Of a DNA stretch of 64,000 nucleotides, positions 44,655-54,152 are shown in pieces (position 1 is the stretch's first letter; each line of letters begins with the position of its first letter). A program made the position numbers and the translations under genes. This stretch comes from Lysobacterales bacterium (GTDB lineage Bacteria; Pseudomonadota; Gammaproteobacteria; Xanthomonadales; Rhodanobacteraceae), in NCBI GenBank assembly GCA_002632325.1, contig NSJK01000001.1, forward strand, positions 62,001 to 126,000, in the 5' to 3' direction. The notes under the pieces are model-generated. The model searched no databases, had not been told where the DNA came from, and saw only the letters and a list, made by a program, of their open reading frames with translations.

Positions 44655-44831
44655 ATGTGCTCAGCATTCCGTTTTTCGTTCTGGGGCGTCATTGCACTCT
44701 TGTCGCTCCTGCTCGTGCTGCCAGGCAGCACGGTTTCCGCTATCGCAATTTGGCTGGCGGCCGCCTGCATAGCGACTGGATGGTTGATCGCACTGGTTTT
44801 CGCTTGCGCATTCATGTCCCGCGTGCGGTAG
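44655..44831 (+). CDS. Small two-helix membrane protein (58 residues)
   Basis: MCSAFRFSFWGVIALLSLLL starts a frame with two hydrophobic stretches and ends AFMSRVR. No clear ribosome site. It lies in the prophage scar and may be a phage small membrane protein or chance. Confidence 0.35.
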   Translation: MCSAFRFSFWGVIALLSLLLVLPGSTVSAIAIWLAAACIATGWLIALVFACAFMSRVR

Positions 44832-44832
44832 T

Positions 44833-45420
44833 TCATCGGCGCGCACTCGCAAGCAGCCGCTCTATTTCCGCCGCCAATACGGCTTGCGCCAAGTCGCCCA
44901 AGCGCGAAACCCTCGCTTCGTCTATCAGCAAGTCCGCGATCGATCCGAAGTGCTGCACGGATATCGGCTGGCGCATATGCCCCTCGTAGCGACCGCGTTG
45001 CATGCGGCGCTTGGCGCCAAAGCGCTCGAACACGTGCTTGTTGCCAGAAACCCCAACAGCAATGAACGCGCCGCCACCATCCCACGCAGACCGGCCAGCG
45101 CCCCGCTCGATGGCAACGGTCGCGCCGGACGAACGACGATCCCAACGCGCTCCGTACTGGATCAGGCCGATCTTGCGGCGCCGACCAACAAGGTCGATGG
45201 CGCTCTCGCCGGCACGGCGCGCGCTCTGGTCGAAGTTGATGCGCCGCGTGCTCAGGTTGTATTGCTGCTGCATGTCGCGCCGCGCCTCCACCGGCAAGCG
45301 CCGCAGCAAGGTGCCGGTGGCCCGGCGCAACGTCTGGTCGCCATCCGCCCCAACGCGGCGCAAGCGTGACAGTTCGCCCTGGAAGATGTCAGCCGAGATT
45401 CGCGTGCCGGAGAATTTCAT
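44833..45420 (-). CDS. Phage minor tail (gpZ-like) protein
   Basis: 195 residues. Contains RRLPVEARRDMQQQYNLSTRRI and a central IGLIQYGARWDRRSSGATVAI, followed by HVFERFGAKR, a layout typical of prophage minor tail protein Z (basic helical head, GL-x-x-[FY] strand, FxRxG). It ends just before the small ORF on the other strand and lies upstream, on the same strand, of the tape-measure fragment, the usual order in tail modules. Confidence 0.55.
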   Translation of the reverse strand: MKFSGTRISADIFQGELSRLRRVGADGDQTLRRATGTLLRRLPVEARRDMQQQYNLSTRRINFDQSARRAGESAIDLVGRRRKIGLIQYGARWDRRSSGATVAIERGAGRSAWDGGGAFIAVGVSGNKHVFERFGAKRRMQRGRYEGHMRQPISVQHFGSIADLLIDEARVSRLGDLAQAVLAAEIERLLASARR

Positions 45421-45512
45421 GGCGCAAATCCTCGCTGGACGCGCATTGCCGCTTCATCGGCTGTCTTGAGGCGCAGATGGATCGATTTCGGCATTGGGTG
45501 TAGGCTCAAACC

Positions 45513-45725
45513 ATGAAGCTGCAATGGCCAAGAACACTGACTGCGTGGACTGGGATCTATTTCGCCTATGGCGTGCTGTTGGTCTTTTTGGCGCCGGACA
45601 GGGATACCTTGAACACGCTCCTGTATGCGCCAATCATCATCCCTGCGCTCGCATACGCAGCCGTCATGGCATGCCTGCTCGTGTACATGTTGCTGAACTT
45701 CCCATGGGATCGCCGGCGCCGATAG
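45513..45725 (+). CDS. Small membrane protein (70 residues)
   Basis: MKLQWPRTLTAWTGIYFAYGV with two hydrophobic helices and the basic end FPWDRRRR. The sequence looks protein-like, but there is no strong ribosome site. Its end overlaps a convergent ORF by 62 bp. Probably part of the prophage remnant. Confidence 0.45.
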   Translation: MKLQWPRTLTAWTGIYFAYGVLLVFLAPDRDTLNTLLYAPIIIPALAYAAVMACLLVYMLLNFPWDRRRR

Positions 45726-46026
45726 CCACACGCCCGACCTCACTCAGGCGCTCGATGGAACGCACGACCGGGCCTGCGATGTATTCCGTATTGCGCACGA
45801 TCACCGCTACCGCGATCGTGCGCAAAGCGTCGATGCAGGCGTCGAGCGGCAGCTCGCGCAGTTGACTCGCGCGCAGGCCGGCAATGATCGCAGCATTGGC
45901 AATGAGCTGCTCGAAAAACTCCGACCACTTGAAGCCCGCTGCCAGCAACGCTGTAAAGTCGAGCTCCGCACCGGCGCCCTGCCCTTGCGTGCGCATGAGA
46001 GCTGCGCACGACTCCACCACGCGCAT
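45664..46026 (-). CDS. Hypothetical phage-remnant protein
   Basis: 120 residues. LDFTALLAAGFKWSEFFEQL, then AAIIAGLRASQLRELPL and IAVAVIVRNTEYIAGPVVRSI. No family recognised, but its location upstream of the tail-like gene on the same strand suggests a prophage origin. The last 20 residues overlap the small plus-strand gene and may be degenerate. Confidence 0.4.
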   Translation of the reverse strand: MRVVESCAALMRTQGQGAGAELDFTALLAAGFKWSEFFEQLIANAAIIAGLRASQLRELPLDACIDALRTIAVAVIVRNTEYIAGPVVRSIERLSEVGRVAIGAGDPMGSSATCTRAGMP

Positions 46027-46046
46027 AACGGGCCAAGAAACGGCTG

Positions 46047-46494
46047 ATGACTGCGCTCAGAGAAGAGCCGACTTCCGACCGCACGAGGACTGGCACTGCG
46101 GTCACGACGGCGGAGGCTCGCTCACGCCAAGAAGTCGGCGACGCGGATCCTACCACGTCAGCCAAGGTCAAGCCTGTCACAGAGGCCAGCACCAAGCCAT
46201 CCAAGGCCGCTGGCGACACTGCACCGGTCAAGCTAGACGACTTCGGCGAGAAGCTGGAAGGAGCGCGCAAGTTTCTGCCGCCCGCGCTGAAGGAAGCGCT
46301 GACCGAAAGCGATATTGCCGACCAACCATTGAGCAAGCTGTGGTTACACTTTGTGGGCGGGGGGGCGCAAGTACGTCGCGGAGAAGAACGGCGACGGCGT
46401 CCTGGTGTGGAAGCGGGATGGTACTTTCGGCGACGCGACCAGCGGGCGCGTGATGCACGCCTCAAGCGAAGCTCGAGGCGTCCTTCAATTGTAG
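46047..46494 (+). pseudogene. Frameshifted phage polyvalent-type protein fragment
   Basis: The first frame has a low-complexity start, then VKLDDFGEKLEGARKFLPPA, a motif of large phage polyvalent proteins (DFGEKxxGARK). After a run of seven Gs near 46360 the sensible reading moves to another frame: KYVAEKNGDGVLVWKRDGTF through SSEARGVLQL and TAG at 46492. The parts look like a gene with an internal deletion and frameshift. Confidence 0.5.
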
Positions 46495-46499
46495 TGGTG

Positions 46500-46652
46500 C
46501 ACTTCGGAGTTGAATCCGCGACCACCATTTCCGGCATTGAAAATGGCCGGATCAACTTGGGCGTCGAGCGGGCCAACGTGCTCGGCGCCGCCCTTCGCTG
46601 CCACCCTGCAGTGCTCGTGTTCCCGGGCTGGCAGCTTGAGACTGCCGCCTGA
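46500..46652 (+). pseudogene. C-terminal fragment of an XRE-type regulator
   Basis: HFGVESATTISGIENGRINL, then GVERANVLGAALRCHPAVLVFP, is the recognition helix and tail of a Cro/CI-type repressor; no start or N-terminal half is present. Fused in frame to the previous remnant by deletion. Confidence 0.55.
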
Positions 46653-46661
46653 CAAGTGCGC

Positions 46662-48719
46662 TCAGTGCCCCGCTGGCGTCTTGCGGTAGCGCTCGAACCA
46701 GGCAAGGATCGCTGCGGCCTTGGCGGCTGATTGCGAGGGCCGCTCGGCGAGGCCACCGTGGTTGGCGCCGGGTACCTTGATCAAGGCGGTCGGGATGCCG
46801 CGCAGTTGCAGGGCTTCGTAGTACTGCTCCGATTCGCTGTCGGGTGTGCGATGGTCTTCGCTGCCGACGATCACGAGTGTCGGCGTCTTCACGTTACCGA
46901 CCAGGGACAGCGGCGAGTGGGACCAATAGCTGTTGATGTCTTCCCACGGGAACTTGCCGAACCAGTAACGCGCGAAGAACGGCGTCATGTCGGCGGTGAG
47001 CACGAAGCTGGTCCAGTTGATCACGGGTTTTTGCGAAGCGGCGGCGCGGAAACGATCGTTCTTGCCGACGATCCAGGCCGTGAGCACGCCGCCGCCCGAG
47101 CCGCCGGTGACGAACAGTTCGTCCTTGTCGATGAATCCCTTGGCGATCGCCGCGTCGACCGTGCTCATGAGGTCGTCGTAGTCGTGGCTCGGGTAATCCT
47201 TGTCGATCTGGTTGGCGAAGCTCTCGCCATAACCGGTCGAGCCGCGCGGATTGGCATAGACGACGACATAGCCGGCCGCGGCGTAGAGCTGGTAGTCGGT
47301 GGCAAACGAGGGGCCGTAGGCGGCGAACGGGCCGCCGTGGATTTCGAGGATCAAGGGGTATTTCTTCGTCGCATCGAAGTCGGGCGGCGTGACGATCCAG
47401 GCATCAATCGGCAGACCGTCAAAGGCGGTCACGGCGAGTTTTTCGGTCTTGCCCAGGGTCTTGGTCGAGAGCAAGCTCTGGTTGAGGTGGGTGAGTTGAC
47501 GGGTTTTGCCGTCGCGCGCGATCCACACATCGGCCGGATGCAGCGTATCGCCGCCGGTGTAGGCAATGCTGCCGTCGTGCGCGAGGCTGAAATCACCGCC
47601 ACTGTAGGGACGATCGAACTCGCTGCCGACAAGATTGTCGGCGATGGTGCGCATGCTGCCATCCAGACCGATGCGCGCCACGCGCATGCCGCCGCCTTCG
47701 CCGTAGCCGACGTAGAGCGCGCGACCATCGGCCGACCACAGCGGTGATTCCACGCTGCGATCGAGCTTGCCCGAGAGCACGCGCGTGCTGTTGCCGTCGC
47801 GCTGCATCACCGAAAGCTGGCGGTTCTGGTAGCCGAGAACCTTGTCATCGAAGCCGACGTAGGCGATGAGCTTGCCATCGGGCGACACCACCGGGCCGTT
47901 GTCGGGACCTTTGCGTTGGGTGAGCGTGCGCACGACATGGGTATCGAGTGCGACTTCGTGGACTTCGCTGTTGACCATGTCGCGTTGCCAATCGGGCGTG
48001 AGATTGGCGCTGAAAAGAATCGAGCGGCCGTCATGCGACCACGACAGTGGACTGCCGGCATTGTGTGCACCGAAGGTGAGCTGCACCGGCGCGCCGCCAT
48101 CGGCCGCGACCCAGAAGATCTGCCGATAGCCGGGTTTGGAGTAGCCGCCTTCGTCGGTGCGGTAGACGACCTTGTCGATGATCTGCAGCGGTTCGGCCCA
48201 GGTCGCGCCCTGCGGTTTCGTCAGCGGCTTGCCCAGTTGCATGCCTTCGTCGGGCACGAACAGGCTGAAGGCGATGCGATGGCCATCGGGCGACCAGGTG
48301 ATGCCGAAGGGCGTGGCGGGCAGGCTGGTGATGCGCGCGCTCGCGCCGGTCTTCATCCAGCGCACGAACAGCTGTGTGCCGCTCTTGTCCTCGGCATTGG
48401 AGAGATAGGCGATGCGGCTGCCATCGGGTGACCAGCGCGGCTGGCTGTAGGAACCGGCTCCGGCCACCAGCGGCATCTGCGCGCCGCTGGCGACATCGAT
48501 CGTCCATAGGCTGCTGCGTGCGCGATCGGTCATGATGTCGTTGCTGCGACGCACGTAGACCACGGTCTTGCCGTCCGGCGAGATCTGCGGATCGCTCGCG
48601 GCTTCGATGTTGAAGAGATCCGCGCCGGTGAGGACGCGTGAAGCCTGCTGCGCGGGCGCAGCCAAGGCAGGGCCTGCGAGCAGGGCGGCAAGCAGGACGG
48701 AGACAAGACGAATGTGCAT
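46662..48719 (-). CDS. S9-family prolyl oligopeptidase-like serine peptidase, secreted
   Basis: 685 residues from ATG 48719, giving the signal peptide MHIRLVSVLLAALLAGPALA. A WD40-like propeller (SPDGKTVVYVRR, WSPDGSRIAYLS, WSPDGHRIAFS) is followed by the alpha/beta-hydrolase domain with nucleophile TGGSGGGVLTA near residue 548, Asp in VGSEDHRTP, and His in GANHGG. Cleaves peptides, probably dipeptidyl units, in the periplasm. The alternative upstream start (48749) would bury the signal peptide. Confidence 0.9.
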   Translation of the reverse strand: MHIRLVSVLLAALLAGPALAAPAQQASRVLTGADLFNIEAASDPQISPDGKTVVYVRRSNDIMTDRARSSLWTIDVASGAQMPLVAGAGSYSQPRWSPDGSRIAYLSNAEDKSGTQLFVRWMKTGASARITSLPATPFGITWSPDGHRIAFSLFVPDEGMQLGKPLTKPQGATWAEPLQIIDKVVYRTDEGGYSKPGYRQIFWVAADGGAPVQLTFGAHNAGSPLSWSHDGRSILFSANLTPDWQRDMVNSEVHEVALDTHVVRTLTQRKGPDNGPVVSPDGKLIAYVGFDDKVLGYQNRQLSVMQRDGNSTRVLSGKLDRSVESPLWSADGRALYVGYGEGGGMRVARIGLDGSMRTIADNLVGSEFDRPYSGGDFSLAHDGSIAYTGGDTLHPADVWIARDGKTRQLTHLNQSLLSTKTLGKTEKLAVTAFDGLPIDAWIVTPPDFDATKKYPLILEIHGGPFAAYGPSFATDYQLYAAAGYVVVYANPRGSTGYGESFANQIDKDYPSHDYDDLMSTVDAAIAKGFIDKDELFVTGGSGGGVLTAWIVGKNDRFRAAASQKPVINWTSFVLTADMTPFFARYWFGKFPWEDINSYWSHSPLSLVGNVKTPTLVIVGSEDHRTPDSESEQYYEALQLRGIPTALIKVPGANHGGLAERPSQSAAKAAAILAWFERYRKTPAGH

Positions 48720-48841
48720 GGTGCGGTTCCCGGCAGCGGATGTGCTCATCCAGCTGCCGAAGATACTGCCATCGCGCGGCGTCGGCCTGCGCCGGAAGTC
48801 GTGGTCGGGGCGATCGATGTTGGCCCGATGTGGACAGGGTT

Positions 48842-50719
48842 TCAGGTGTGGCGTTGCACGATGCCGCGCTCGAACAGGGCGTCGACGATGCGGCTGGCGG
48901 CCTGCTCGGGCGTCTGCTGCGTGGTGTCGATGTGCAATTCGGGCGTCGCCGGTGCCTCGTAGGGCGAGTCGATGCCGGTGAAGTTGCTCAGTTCGCCGCG
49001 CCGCGCCTTGCGGTACAGGCCCTTGGGATCGCGCGCCTCGACCACCGCGAGCGGCGTGTCGACGAAGATCTCGAGGAATTCCCCGTCATCGACCATGCTG
49101 CGCGCGAGCGCACGCTCGGAGCGGAACGGCGAGATGAAGGCGGTGAGCACGACCAGCCCGGCATCGACCATCAGCCGCGCGACTTCGCCGACGCGGCGGA
49201 TGTTCTCGACGCGATCGGCATCGGTGAAGCCAAGATCCTTGCTCAGGCCGTGGCGGATGTTGTCGCCATCGAGCAGGTAGGTGCGCACACCCAGCGCGTG
49301 CAACTGGCGTTCGACGATGTTGGCGATGGTCGACTTGCCGCTGCCGGAAAGACCCGTCAGCCACAGCACGCAGGGGCGGTGGCCGTTCTGGCGGAGGCGC
49401 GCCTGCTTGTCGACATCGACCGCCTGCCAATGGATGTTCTGCGAGCGGCGCAGCGCGAAGTGGATGAGCCCGGCGCCGACCGTCTGGTTGCTGTAGCGAT
49501 CGATGACGATGAAGCCGCCCATGTCGCGGTTGTCGGCATAGGCATCGAAGGGCACGGCGCGGTCGAGCGAAACATTGACGACGCCGATGCCGTTGAGCTC
49601 GAGCGTGCGCGCGGCGAGCTTGTCGAAATTGTTGACGTCGATTGCGTACTTGGGCTGGCTGAACGAGGCGCCGACCGTGGTGGCGCCGAGCTTGATGAGG
49701 TACGGCCGACCCGGCAGCATCGCCGCATCGTCCATCCACACCAGGGTGGTTTCGAATTGGTCGGCGACACTGGCCGGCTCGGCGGCAGCGCAGATCACGT
49801 CGCCGCGACTGGCGTCGATCTCGTCTTCGAGCGTGAGCATCACCGAGTCGCCACGCGCGGCTTCGGCGAGGTCGCCGCCGAAACCGACGATGCGCGCAAT
49901 GCGTGTCTGCCGGCCCGAAGGCAGGATGCGCACCGCATCGCCGGCGCGCGCCTTGCCGCCGAGCATGCGCCCGGCATAGCCACGAAAATCCAGATCGGGG
50001 CGGCACACCCACTGCACCGGCAGGCGCAGCGGGCCGCTGGTATCGGCGGTGGCGACGGCAACGGTTTCCAGATGTTCGAGCAGGCTTGGGCCCTGATGCC
50101 AGGATGTGTGCGTGCTGCGCTGGGCGATGTTGTCGCCATGCAGGGCGCTGAGCGGAATCGCGACGATGTGCTCGAAGTCCAGACGCTGGGCGAACTCGCG
50201 GTAGTCGCGTTCGATTTCCTCGAAACGCTCGCGTGACCAGTCGACGAGATCGAGTTTGTTGACCGCGAGCACGACCTGCTTGATGCCCAGCAGCGACACC
50301 AGATGACTGTGGCGGCGCGTCTGCGTGAGCACGCCCTTGCGTGCATCGACGAGGATGATCGCCAGATCGGCAGTCGAGGCTCCGGTGGCCATGTTGCGCG
50401 TGTATTGCTCGTGACCGGGGGTGTCGGCGACGATGAATTTGCGGCGCGCGGTGGCGAAGAAGCGATAGGCGACGTCGATGGTGATGCCTTGCTCGCGTTC
50501 GGCCGAGAGGCCATCGACGAGCAGGGCGAAATCGAGCTGGTCGCCCTGGGTGCCGAAACGACGTGACTCGTCGGCGAGCGCGCTGAGCTGATCGTCGGGC
50601 AGTGCGTGTGCGGCGTGCAGCAGACGCCCGATCAGGGTGCTCTTGCCGTCATCGACACTGCCACAGGTGATGAAGCGCAGCAGATCGCTGGATTGGGTGC
50701 TGGCGGTTTGCGTGCTCAT
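48842..50719 (-). CDS. cysNC: Fused sulfate adenylyltransferase subunit 1/APS kinase (CysNC)
   Basis: 625 residues. GTPase half: [15 protein letters not shown] near residue 19, [15 protein letters not shown] and NKLDLVDW; barrel domains follow; the kinase half starts near 440 with [17 protein letters not shown] and includes [16 protein letters not shown] and FISPFRSER. With CysD it makes APS and then PAPS for sulfate assimilation. It starts at the cysD stop (TGATG overlap). Confidence 0.95.
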   Translation of the reverse strand: MSTQTASTQSSDLLRFITCGSVDDGKSTLIGRLLHAAHALPDDQLSALADESRRFGTQGDQLDFALLVDGLSAEREQGITIDVAYRFFATARRKFIVADTPGHEQYTRNMATGASTADLAIILVDARKGVLTQTRRHSHLVSLLGIKQVVLAVNKLDLVDWSRERFEEIERDYREFAQRLDFEHIVAIPLSALHGDNIAQRSTHTSWHQGPSLLEHLETVAVATADTSGPLRLPVQWVCRPDLDFRGYAGRMLGGKARAGDAVRILPSGRQTRIARIVGFGGDLAEAARGDSVMLTLEDEIDASRGDVICAAAEPASVADQFETTLVWMDDAAMLPGRPYLIKLGATTVGASFSQPKYAIDVNNFDKLAARTLELNGIGVVNVSLDRAVPFDAYADNRDMGGFIVIDRYSNQTVGAGLIHFALRRSQNIHWQAVDVDKQARLRQNGHRPCVLWLTGLSGSGKSTIANIVERQLHALGVRTYLLDGDNIRHGLSKDLGFTDADRVENIRRVGEVARLMVDAGLVVLTAFISPFRSERALARSMVDDGEFLEIFVDTPLAVVEARDPKGLYRKARRGELSNFTGIDSPYEAPATPELHIDTTQQTPEQAASRIVDALFERGIVQRHT

Positions 50720-51624
50720 CAGAAATAACCTTCCGCCTTCTTGCGTTCCATCGAGCTGCCGCCATCGCGATCGATGATGCGGCCCTGGCGTTCGCTGGTG
50801 TGTGCGTGTTCCATCTCGGTGATGATCGCGTCGAGCGTGTCGGCGTCGGACTCGATCGCGCCGGTGAGCGGATAGCAACCGAGTGTGCGAAAGCGCACGC
50901 GGCGTTGCTGCACCTGCTCGCCCTTGTGCAGCGGCAAGCGTGCGTCATCGACCATGATCAAGGCGCCGTCGCGCTCGACCACGGGGCGGTTGGCGGCGAA
51001 GTACAGTGGCACGACTTCGATGTTCTCGGCGCGGATGTACTGCCACACGTCGAGTTCGGTCCAGTTCGACAGCGGAAACACGCGGATGCTTTCGCCGGGA
51101 TTCTTGCGCGCGTTGTACAGGCGCCACAGCTCGGGGCGCTGGTTCTTCGGATCCCAGCCATGCTGCGCAGTGCGGAAAGAGAACACGCGTTCTTTCGCGC
51201 GCGACTTTTCCTCGTCGCGGCGTGCGCCGCCGAAGGCGAGATCGAAGCGGTAATGATCGAGTGCAAGCTTGAGACCTTGCGTTTTCCACAGATCGGTGTG
51301 GCGCGCCGAACCGTGTTCGATCGGGTTGATGCCCAGGCGCTCGGCTTCCGGATTGCGATACACCAGCAGCTCGAAGCGGCCTTCACGCGCCAAGCGGTCG
51401 CGCATCTCGTACATCGCGCGAAACTTCCAGGTCGTATCCACGTGCAGCAGCGGAAACGGCAGGCGTGCCGGGTGGAAGGCCTTGCGCGCGAGATGCAGCA
51501 GGACCGAGCTGTCCTTGCCGATCGAGTAGAGCATGACCGGACGTTCGGACTCGGCGACTGCCTCGCGGAAAATGTCGATGCTCTCGGCTTCGAGGCGTCG
51601 CAGGTGACTGGATGACATGGGCAT
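50719..51624 (-). CDS. cysD: Sulfate adenylyltransferase subunit 2 (CysD)
   Basis: 301 residues from ATG 51624 ([22 protein letters not shown] at 51618 is an alternative). PP-loop ATPase: [15 protein letters not shown] near residue 32, [27 protein letters not shown]. Makes APS together with CysNC; translationally coupled to it. Confidence 0.95.
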   Translation of the reverse strand: MPMSSSHLRRLEAESIDIFREAVAESERPVMLYSIGKDSSVLLHLARKAFHPARLPFPLLHVDTTWKFRAMYEMRDRLAREGRFELLVYRNPEAERLGINPIEHGSARHTDLWKTQGLKLALDHYRFDLAFGGARRDEEKSRAKERVFSFRTAQHGWDPKNQRPELWRLYNARKNPGESIRVFPLSNWTELDVWQYIRAENIEVVPLYFAANRPVVERDGALIMVDDARLPLHKGEQVQQRRVRFRTLGCYPLTGAIESDADTLDAIITEMEHAHTSERQGRIIDRDGGSSMERKKAEGYF

Positions 51625-51752
51625 GACGGCGGCAAAAAATGCAGTGTAAGGCGCCTGCCATTTGGCGGCCATGACGCGAAGGCATGGACTAATGCCGCGG
51701 CGGGGGCTGGACAGTCATTGTTTCTGGCGCCTGCCGCGGCGCCGATCCCGAA

Positions 51753-52976
51753 TCAGGGCGCGCGACGCAGCGCGAGTACCGCGTTGAGGCCGCCGAAGGC
51801 CAGCGAATTGCTCAGCGCGGCGCGCAGCGGACGCTCGCGCGCGGCGTTGGGCACATAGTCGAGATCGCATTCGGGATCGGGGTCGACGAAGTTCATCGTC
51901 GGCGGTACCACGCCGTCGCGCAACGCGCCGATCGTGGCCACCAGTTCGATCGCGCCGGCGGCGCCGAGCGCATGGCCGTGCATCGACTTGGTCGAGCTGA
52001 CCATGAGCTGGTCGGCATGCGCGCCGAACACCTGGCGAATCGCCTTGGTCTCGGTCGGATCGTTGGCCGGCGTGGCGGTGCCATGCGCGTTGATGTAGTC
52101 GATGCCCTCGGGCGCGAGTTCGGCATCGACCAGCGCGCGCGAAATCGCGCGTGCGGCGCCGTTCTGCGAGGGGAACACGATGTCGCTTGCATCGGCGGAC
52201 ATGCCCGCGCCAGCCAACTCGGCGAGGATGGTTGCGCCACGCCGCTGCGCGCTTTCGAGCGTCTCCAGCACGAACACCGCGGCGCCTTCACCGAGCACCA
52301 TGCCGCGGCGCTGCTTGCTGAATGGCCGGCAGGTGTCGTCGGCCATCACTCGCATCGCTTCCCAGGCACGCACCACGCCGAGCGTGATGCAGGCTTCGCT
52401 GCCGCCGGCGACTGCGGCCTCGACCATGCCGCTGCGTACCATCGCAAAGGCCTGCGCGAGCGCGTGATTGGCCGATGCGCAGGCGCTCGAGGTCGCGAAG
52501 GCCGGGCCGTTGAGGCCGTGCTCGATGCAGACGTGACTGGTGGCCGCGTTGGTGATCAGACGCACGATCGTGAGCGGATGCAGGCGCGGGTTGTTGTCGC
52601 CGTACAGGCGCTTGGAGGCTTCATCGTGGGTCGTCTCGCCGCCGACGCCGGTGCCGATGATGACGGCGGTGTTTTCGCCGCGGCCATCGGCCTTGAAGTC
52701 GATGCCCGACTGCGCGATTGCCTCGCGCGCCGCCACCAGCGCGAACTGGGCGAAGCGGTCGTACTGGATCAGTTTCTTTTCGTCGAAATGCTTGAGCGGA
52801 TCAAAGCCGTGCACCTCGGCGGCGATGCCGTAGCGCAGGCCTTCACGCGGAAAGTTCTCGATCGGACCGATCGCCACGCGACCTTCTCGCAATGCGGCCC
52901 AGGTGTCGGTGGCGGTGTGGCCGAGCGGCGTGACCGCGCCCATGCCGGTGATGACGACGCGATGCAGGGGACGCAC
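51753..52976 (-). CDS. FabF-like beta-ketoacyl-ACP synthase
   Basis: 407 residues. Thiolase fold with the catalytic triad Cys (TSSACASANHA), His (NAHGTATPANDP) and His (STKSMHGHALGAAGA), so it is probably an active elongating condensing enzyme. It is not beside fabG/fabD but 3 bp after its own ACP and opposite a transporter-aminotransferase operon, so it is likely a specialised synthase (NodE/FabF2 type) rather than the housekeeping FabF. Confidence 0.85.
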   Translation of the reverse strand: MRPLHRVVITGMGAVTPLGHTATDTWAALREGRVAIGPIENFPREGLRYGIAAEVHGFDPLKHFDEKKLIQYDRFAQFALVAAREAIAQSGIDFKADGRGENTAVIIGTGVGGETTHDEASKRLYGDNNPRLHPLTIVRLITNAATSHVCIEHGLNGPAFATSSACASANHALAQAFAMVRSGMVEAAVAGGSEACITLGVVRAWEAMRVMADDTCRPFSKQRRGMVLGEGAAVFVLETLESAQRRGATILAELAGAGMSADASDIVFPSQNGAARAISRALVDAELAPEGIDYINAHGTATPANDPTETKAIRQVFGAHADQLMVSSTKSMHGHALGAAGAIELVATIGALRDGVVPPTMNFVDPDPECDLDYVPNAARERPLRAALSNSLAFGGLNAVLALRRAP

Positions 52977-52979
52977 GGT

Positions 52980-53237
52980 TCAGGCAGCCGGTGCGTCTTT
53001 GGCCGCGACCAGCTTCTCCACCACCTCGACCAGTGCGCTCAACGAGCCGGAGTCGATGTTCGGATCGTGATCGGGCATGGTGATCTTGAAGTGGTCCTCG
53101 ATCTCGAAAATGATCTGCACCACGTCGAGCGACTGGATTTCCAGGTCCTTGAGCGTGGCCTGCGGCGTGATCTTCGCCCGGTCGATGTTGGCTTCCTTGG
53201 CGATGATGTCGAACACGGTGTCCTGAACGCTGGCCAT
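52980..53237 (-). CDS. Specialised acyl carrier protein
   Basis: 85 residues from ATG 53237 (GGAGAA upstream). Helical ACP fold; the phosphopantetheine serine is in DLEIQSLDVVQIIFEIEDHF, with QSLD in place of the usual DSLD. Acidic. Cotranscribed with the ketosynthase (3-bp gap). The Asp-to-Gln change before the serine may affect which transferase loads it. Confidence 0.85.
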   Translation of the reverse strand: MASVQDTVFDIIAKEANIDRAKITPQATLKDLEIQSLDVVQIIFEIEDHFKITMPDHDPNIDSGSLSALVEVVEKLVAAKDAPAA

Positions 53238-53398
53238 CAAGAATTCTCCGCAAGCTGGGGTAGGGCGGACAGGCCGCGCATGAAGAACCGAATGATCGCC
53301 GCCTGCAGCGCGTTGTTCAAGCTGCACGGGTTCGTGGCGCGTTCCCTGCGTGGCGTCGCGCGGGCATACTGCGCGTCCTTGCATGTACTGGCACTTCC

Positions 53399-53755
53399 AT
53401 GCCCGCAACCGTCGTCCTGCTCTGGCTTGCCAACATAGTCCTCGACACTTTCGGGCAGCTTTCCTTCAAGGCCGCCGCCGCGCCGGCGCTCGGCGTCGGG
53501 CTCGCGCGCTGGAAGGCGATGGCGCACAAGCCGTGGATCTGGATCGGCGTGGGCTGCTACATCGGCGAGTTTCTGGTCTGGCTGGCCTTCCTCTCGCTGG
53601 TGCCCTTGTCCGAGGGCGTGTTGCTCGGCTCGATCAATATCGTCGCGGTGATGGTGGCCGGACGCATCTTCTTCGCCGAAAAATTCTCGCCGTTGCGCAC
53701 GGTCGGCATCTTGCTGGTGGCCAGCGGCGTGGCCGTGGTCGGACTGGGAGGCTGA
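53399..53755 (+). CDS. EamA/SMR half transporter, ArnE-like
   Basis: 118 residues, four membrane helices: LLWLANIVLDTFGQLSFKAA near the start, WIWIGVGCYIGEFLVWLAFL, GVLLGSINIVAVMVAGRIFF, and VGILLVASGVAVVGLGG. Resembles ArnE-type flippase subunits, which form heterodimers. Followed 4 bp later by a second half transporter. Confidence 0.8.
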   Translation: MPATVVLLWLANIVLDTFGQLSFKAAAAPALGVGLARWKAMAHKPWIWIGVGCYIGEFLVWLAFLSLVPLSEGVLLGSINIVAVMVAGRIFFAEKFSPLRTVGILLVASGVAVVGLGG

Positions 53756-53759
53756 GCCG

Positions 53760-54152
53760 ATGCGACGCTTCTACCTGATCGGTTTTCTCGTCTTGGTGTG
53801 CTTCGACACCTTCGCCCAGGTCTGCTTCAAACTCACCGCCAACCATGCGCTGCCGCCCGAAGCCAATCTTGCCTGGGTGTTGCGAGTGGCGTCCTCACCG
53901 TGGGTGTATGCCGCGATCGCCTGCTACATCGGCGCCTTCATCACCTGGATGGCCCTGCTCGAACATGCGCCGATCGGTCCCGCATTCGCCGCCTCGCATC
54001 TGGAAGTGGTGAGTGTGTTGGCCTTGTCGGTGGTGATCTTCAACGAGCGCATCAGCGCGGCGCAGCTGATCGGCAGCGCGCTCATCATTGCCGGCATCGT
54101 CTGCCTCGCGATCAGCGAAACCGACGCCGAAAAACCGCCGGCCGATGCCTGA
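53760..54152 (+). CDS. EamA/SMR half transporter, ArnF-like
   Basis: 130 residues, four helices, starting FYLIGFLVLVCFDTFAQVCF; the FDTFAQ pattern parallels DTFGQ in the previous gene, so the two look like paired halves of a lipid-linked or small-molecule exporter. Overlaps the aminotransferase start by 8 bp. Confidence 0.8.
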   Translation: MRRFYLIGFLVLVCFDTFAQVCFKLTANHALPPEANLAWVLRVASSPWVYAAIACYIGAFITWMALLEHAPIGPAFAASHLEVVSVLALSVVIFNERISAAQLIGSALIIAGIVCLAISETDAEKPPADA

